Notes under the pieces: model-generated | Told to the model about the DNA's origin: nothing | Databases searched by the model: none | What the model saw: only the letters and a program-made list of their open reading frames with translations | Assembly (NCBI GenBank): GCA_964483775.1 | Contig: CAZADA010000138.1 | Coordinates: forward strand, 1-6,512 | Origin: CAZADA01 sp964483775 | GTDB taxonomy: Bacteria; Pseudomonadota; Alphaproteobacteria; Caulobacterales; Maricaulaceae | DNA: 6,512 nt | Direction: 5' to 3' | Part shown: positions 6,036 to 6,512 of the stretch, piece after piece | Position numbering within the stretch: position 1 is the stretch's first letter | Layout: the number at the start of each line of letters is the position of its first letter | Position numbers and translations under genes: made by a program

Positions 6036-6512
6036 CGCCCGCTCGATCGGACATCGCCGCCGATTATCTCGAAGGCGTGGTGCGCGCGGAACGCTTTGTC
6101 AGCGCCCAGCCCTATCAGGTGACGGCCGGTGTTGCTGGCGTACGCCGCGCGCCGACCGGCGACGCGGAGATGGTGACACAGGCGCTGCATGGCGAAGTGT
6201 TCGACGTCTATGACGAACACGATGGTTGGGGATGGGGGCAGTCGAAGATCGACGGCTATGTCGGTTATGTGGCGATGGACGCGTTGAGCGCGCCAGCGCT
6301 ATCGGCCACGCATCGGGTCGTCGCATTGCGGACCTATGTGTTCAGCGAGCCGAATCTCAAATCGGCGCCGCTCTTTTTGCTCAGCCTCAATGCGGACATT
6401 GTCGCCGAAGGACCGGCTCACAACGGCTTTGTGTTTGCGGCGCGTGCGGGTTGGGTTTTTGAGGGCCATGTGCGGGCGGTGGGGTATCGGGAGCCCGATT
6501 GGGTCGCTGCGG
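6011..6512 (+). CDS. NlpC/P60-family peptidase with N-terminal SH3-like domains, 5' part
   Basis: The frame is open from ATG 6011 to the window end, giving 167 residues. The opening MSELDPRLTPARSDIAADYLEG and the following pattern resemble alphaproteobacterial NlpC/P60 proteins, which open with two SH3-like domains. The first spans ~37-91 (VTAGVAGVRRAPTGDAEMVTQALHGE ... DGWGWGQSKIDGYVGYV, quoted in parts). The second spans ~102-155 and ends in the similar AGWVFEGHV. The Cys-His catalytic domain would lie beyond the window, so enzyme identity rests on the N-terminal region and gene order. In related enzymes it cleaves the D-Glu/diamino acid bond of murein peptides. No signal peptide is seen, suggesting a cytoplasmic, recycling-type role. 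The start lies within the marR-type gene, 25 bases overlapping, without a good Shine-Dalgarno, so translational coupling is likely. Confidence 0.8.
   Translation, partial: MSELDPRLTPARSDIAADYLEGVVRAERFVSAQPYQVTAGVAGVRRAPTGDAEMVTQALHGEVFDVYDEHDGWGWGQSKIDGYVGYVAMDALSAPALSATHRVVALRTYVFSEPNLKSAPLFLLSLNADIVAEGPAHNGFVFAARAGWVFEGHVRAVGYREPDWVAA

Noticed and set aside
1..6512. Mobile elements, CRISPR arrays, tRNA or rRNA genes
   Set aside because: No transposase, terminal repeats, spaced direct repeats or RNA-gene-like sequence was seen on either strand by eye.

Overview
All supported genes in this window lie on the + strand. They suggest a GC-rich alphaproteobacterium, possibly of the Caulobacterales/Hyphomonadaceae type. 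The reasons are the high-GC third codon positions, a class Ia ribonucleotide reductase small subunit, a long-form AMP nucleosidase, a CpaF-type ATPase homologue, and a cytoplasmic M17 aminopeptidase next to an NlpC/P60 protein with SH3-like domains. The taxonomic call is inference. A run of ten Ns at 5124-5133 shows that this is a draft scaffold.

Left part (1-1234): the window opens inside the 3' end of nrdB, followed by a small unrecognised alanine-rich protein (start 674 or 737). A 192-base non-coding stretch comes next. It holds small hairpins and a convincing intrinsic terminator (1178-1209) only 25 bases before the next gene.

Middle (1235-4108): a 72-residue unrecognised protein sits 5 bases upstream of amn (AMP nucleosidase, 490 residues), so the two probably form one operon. 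After a 91-base T-rich gap comes a 361-residue CpaF/VirB11-type secretion ATPase homologue. All its nucleotide-handling motifs (Walker A, Asp box, Walker B, His box) are degenerate, so it looks like a pseudo-ATPase. No pilus or secretion genes accompany it here.

Right part (4109-6512): an M17 leucyl-type aminopeptidase is split only by the N gap. The gap is flanked by the same 9 bases on both sides; collapsing the duplicate and the Ns (19 bases) restores the frame and the exact family spacing, so the gene is probably intact (461 residues). Then come a short MarR-family regulator and, overlapping it by 25 bases, the start of an NlpC/P60-type protein with two SH3-like domains and no signal peptide. 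The window ends before its catalytic domain. The aminopeptidase and the NlpC/P60 protein could cooperate in cytoplasmic breakdown of murein peptides or other short peptides, perhaps under control of the MarR protein; this is inferred from gene order.

The points most worth following are the degenerate CpaF-like protein, the terminator that transcripts entering the small-ORF/amn operon seem obliged to cross, and the artefactual gap in the aminopeptidase gene.
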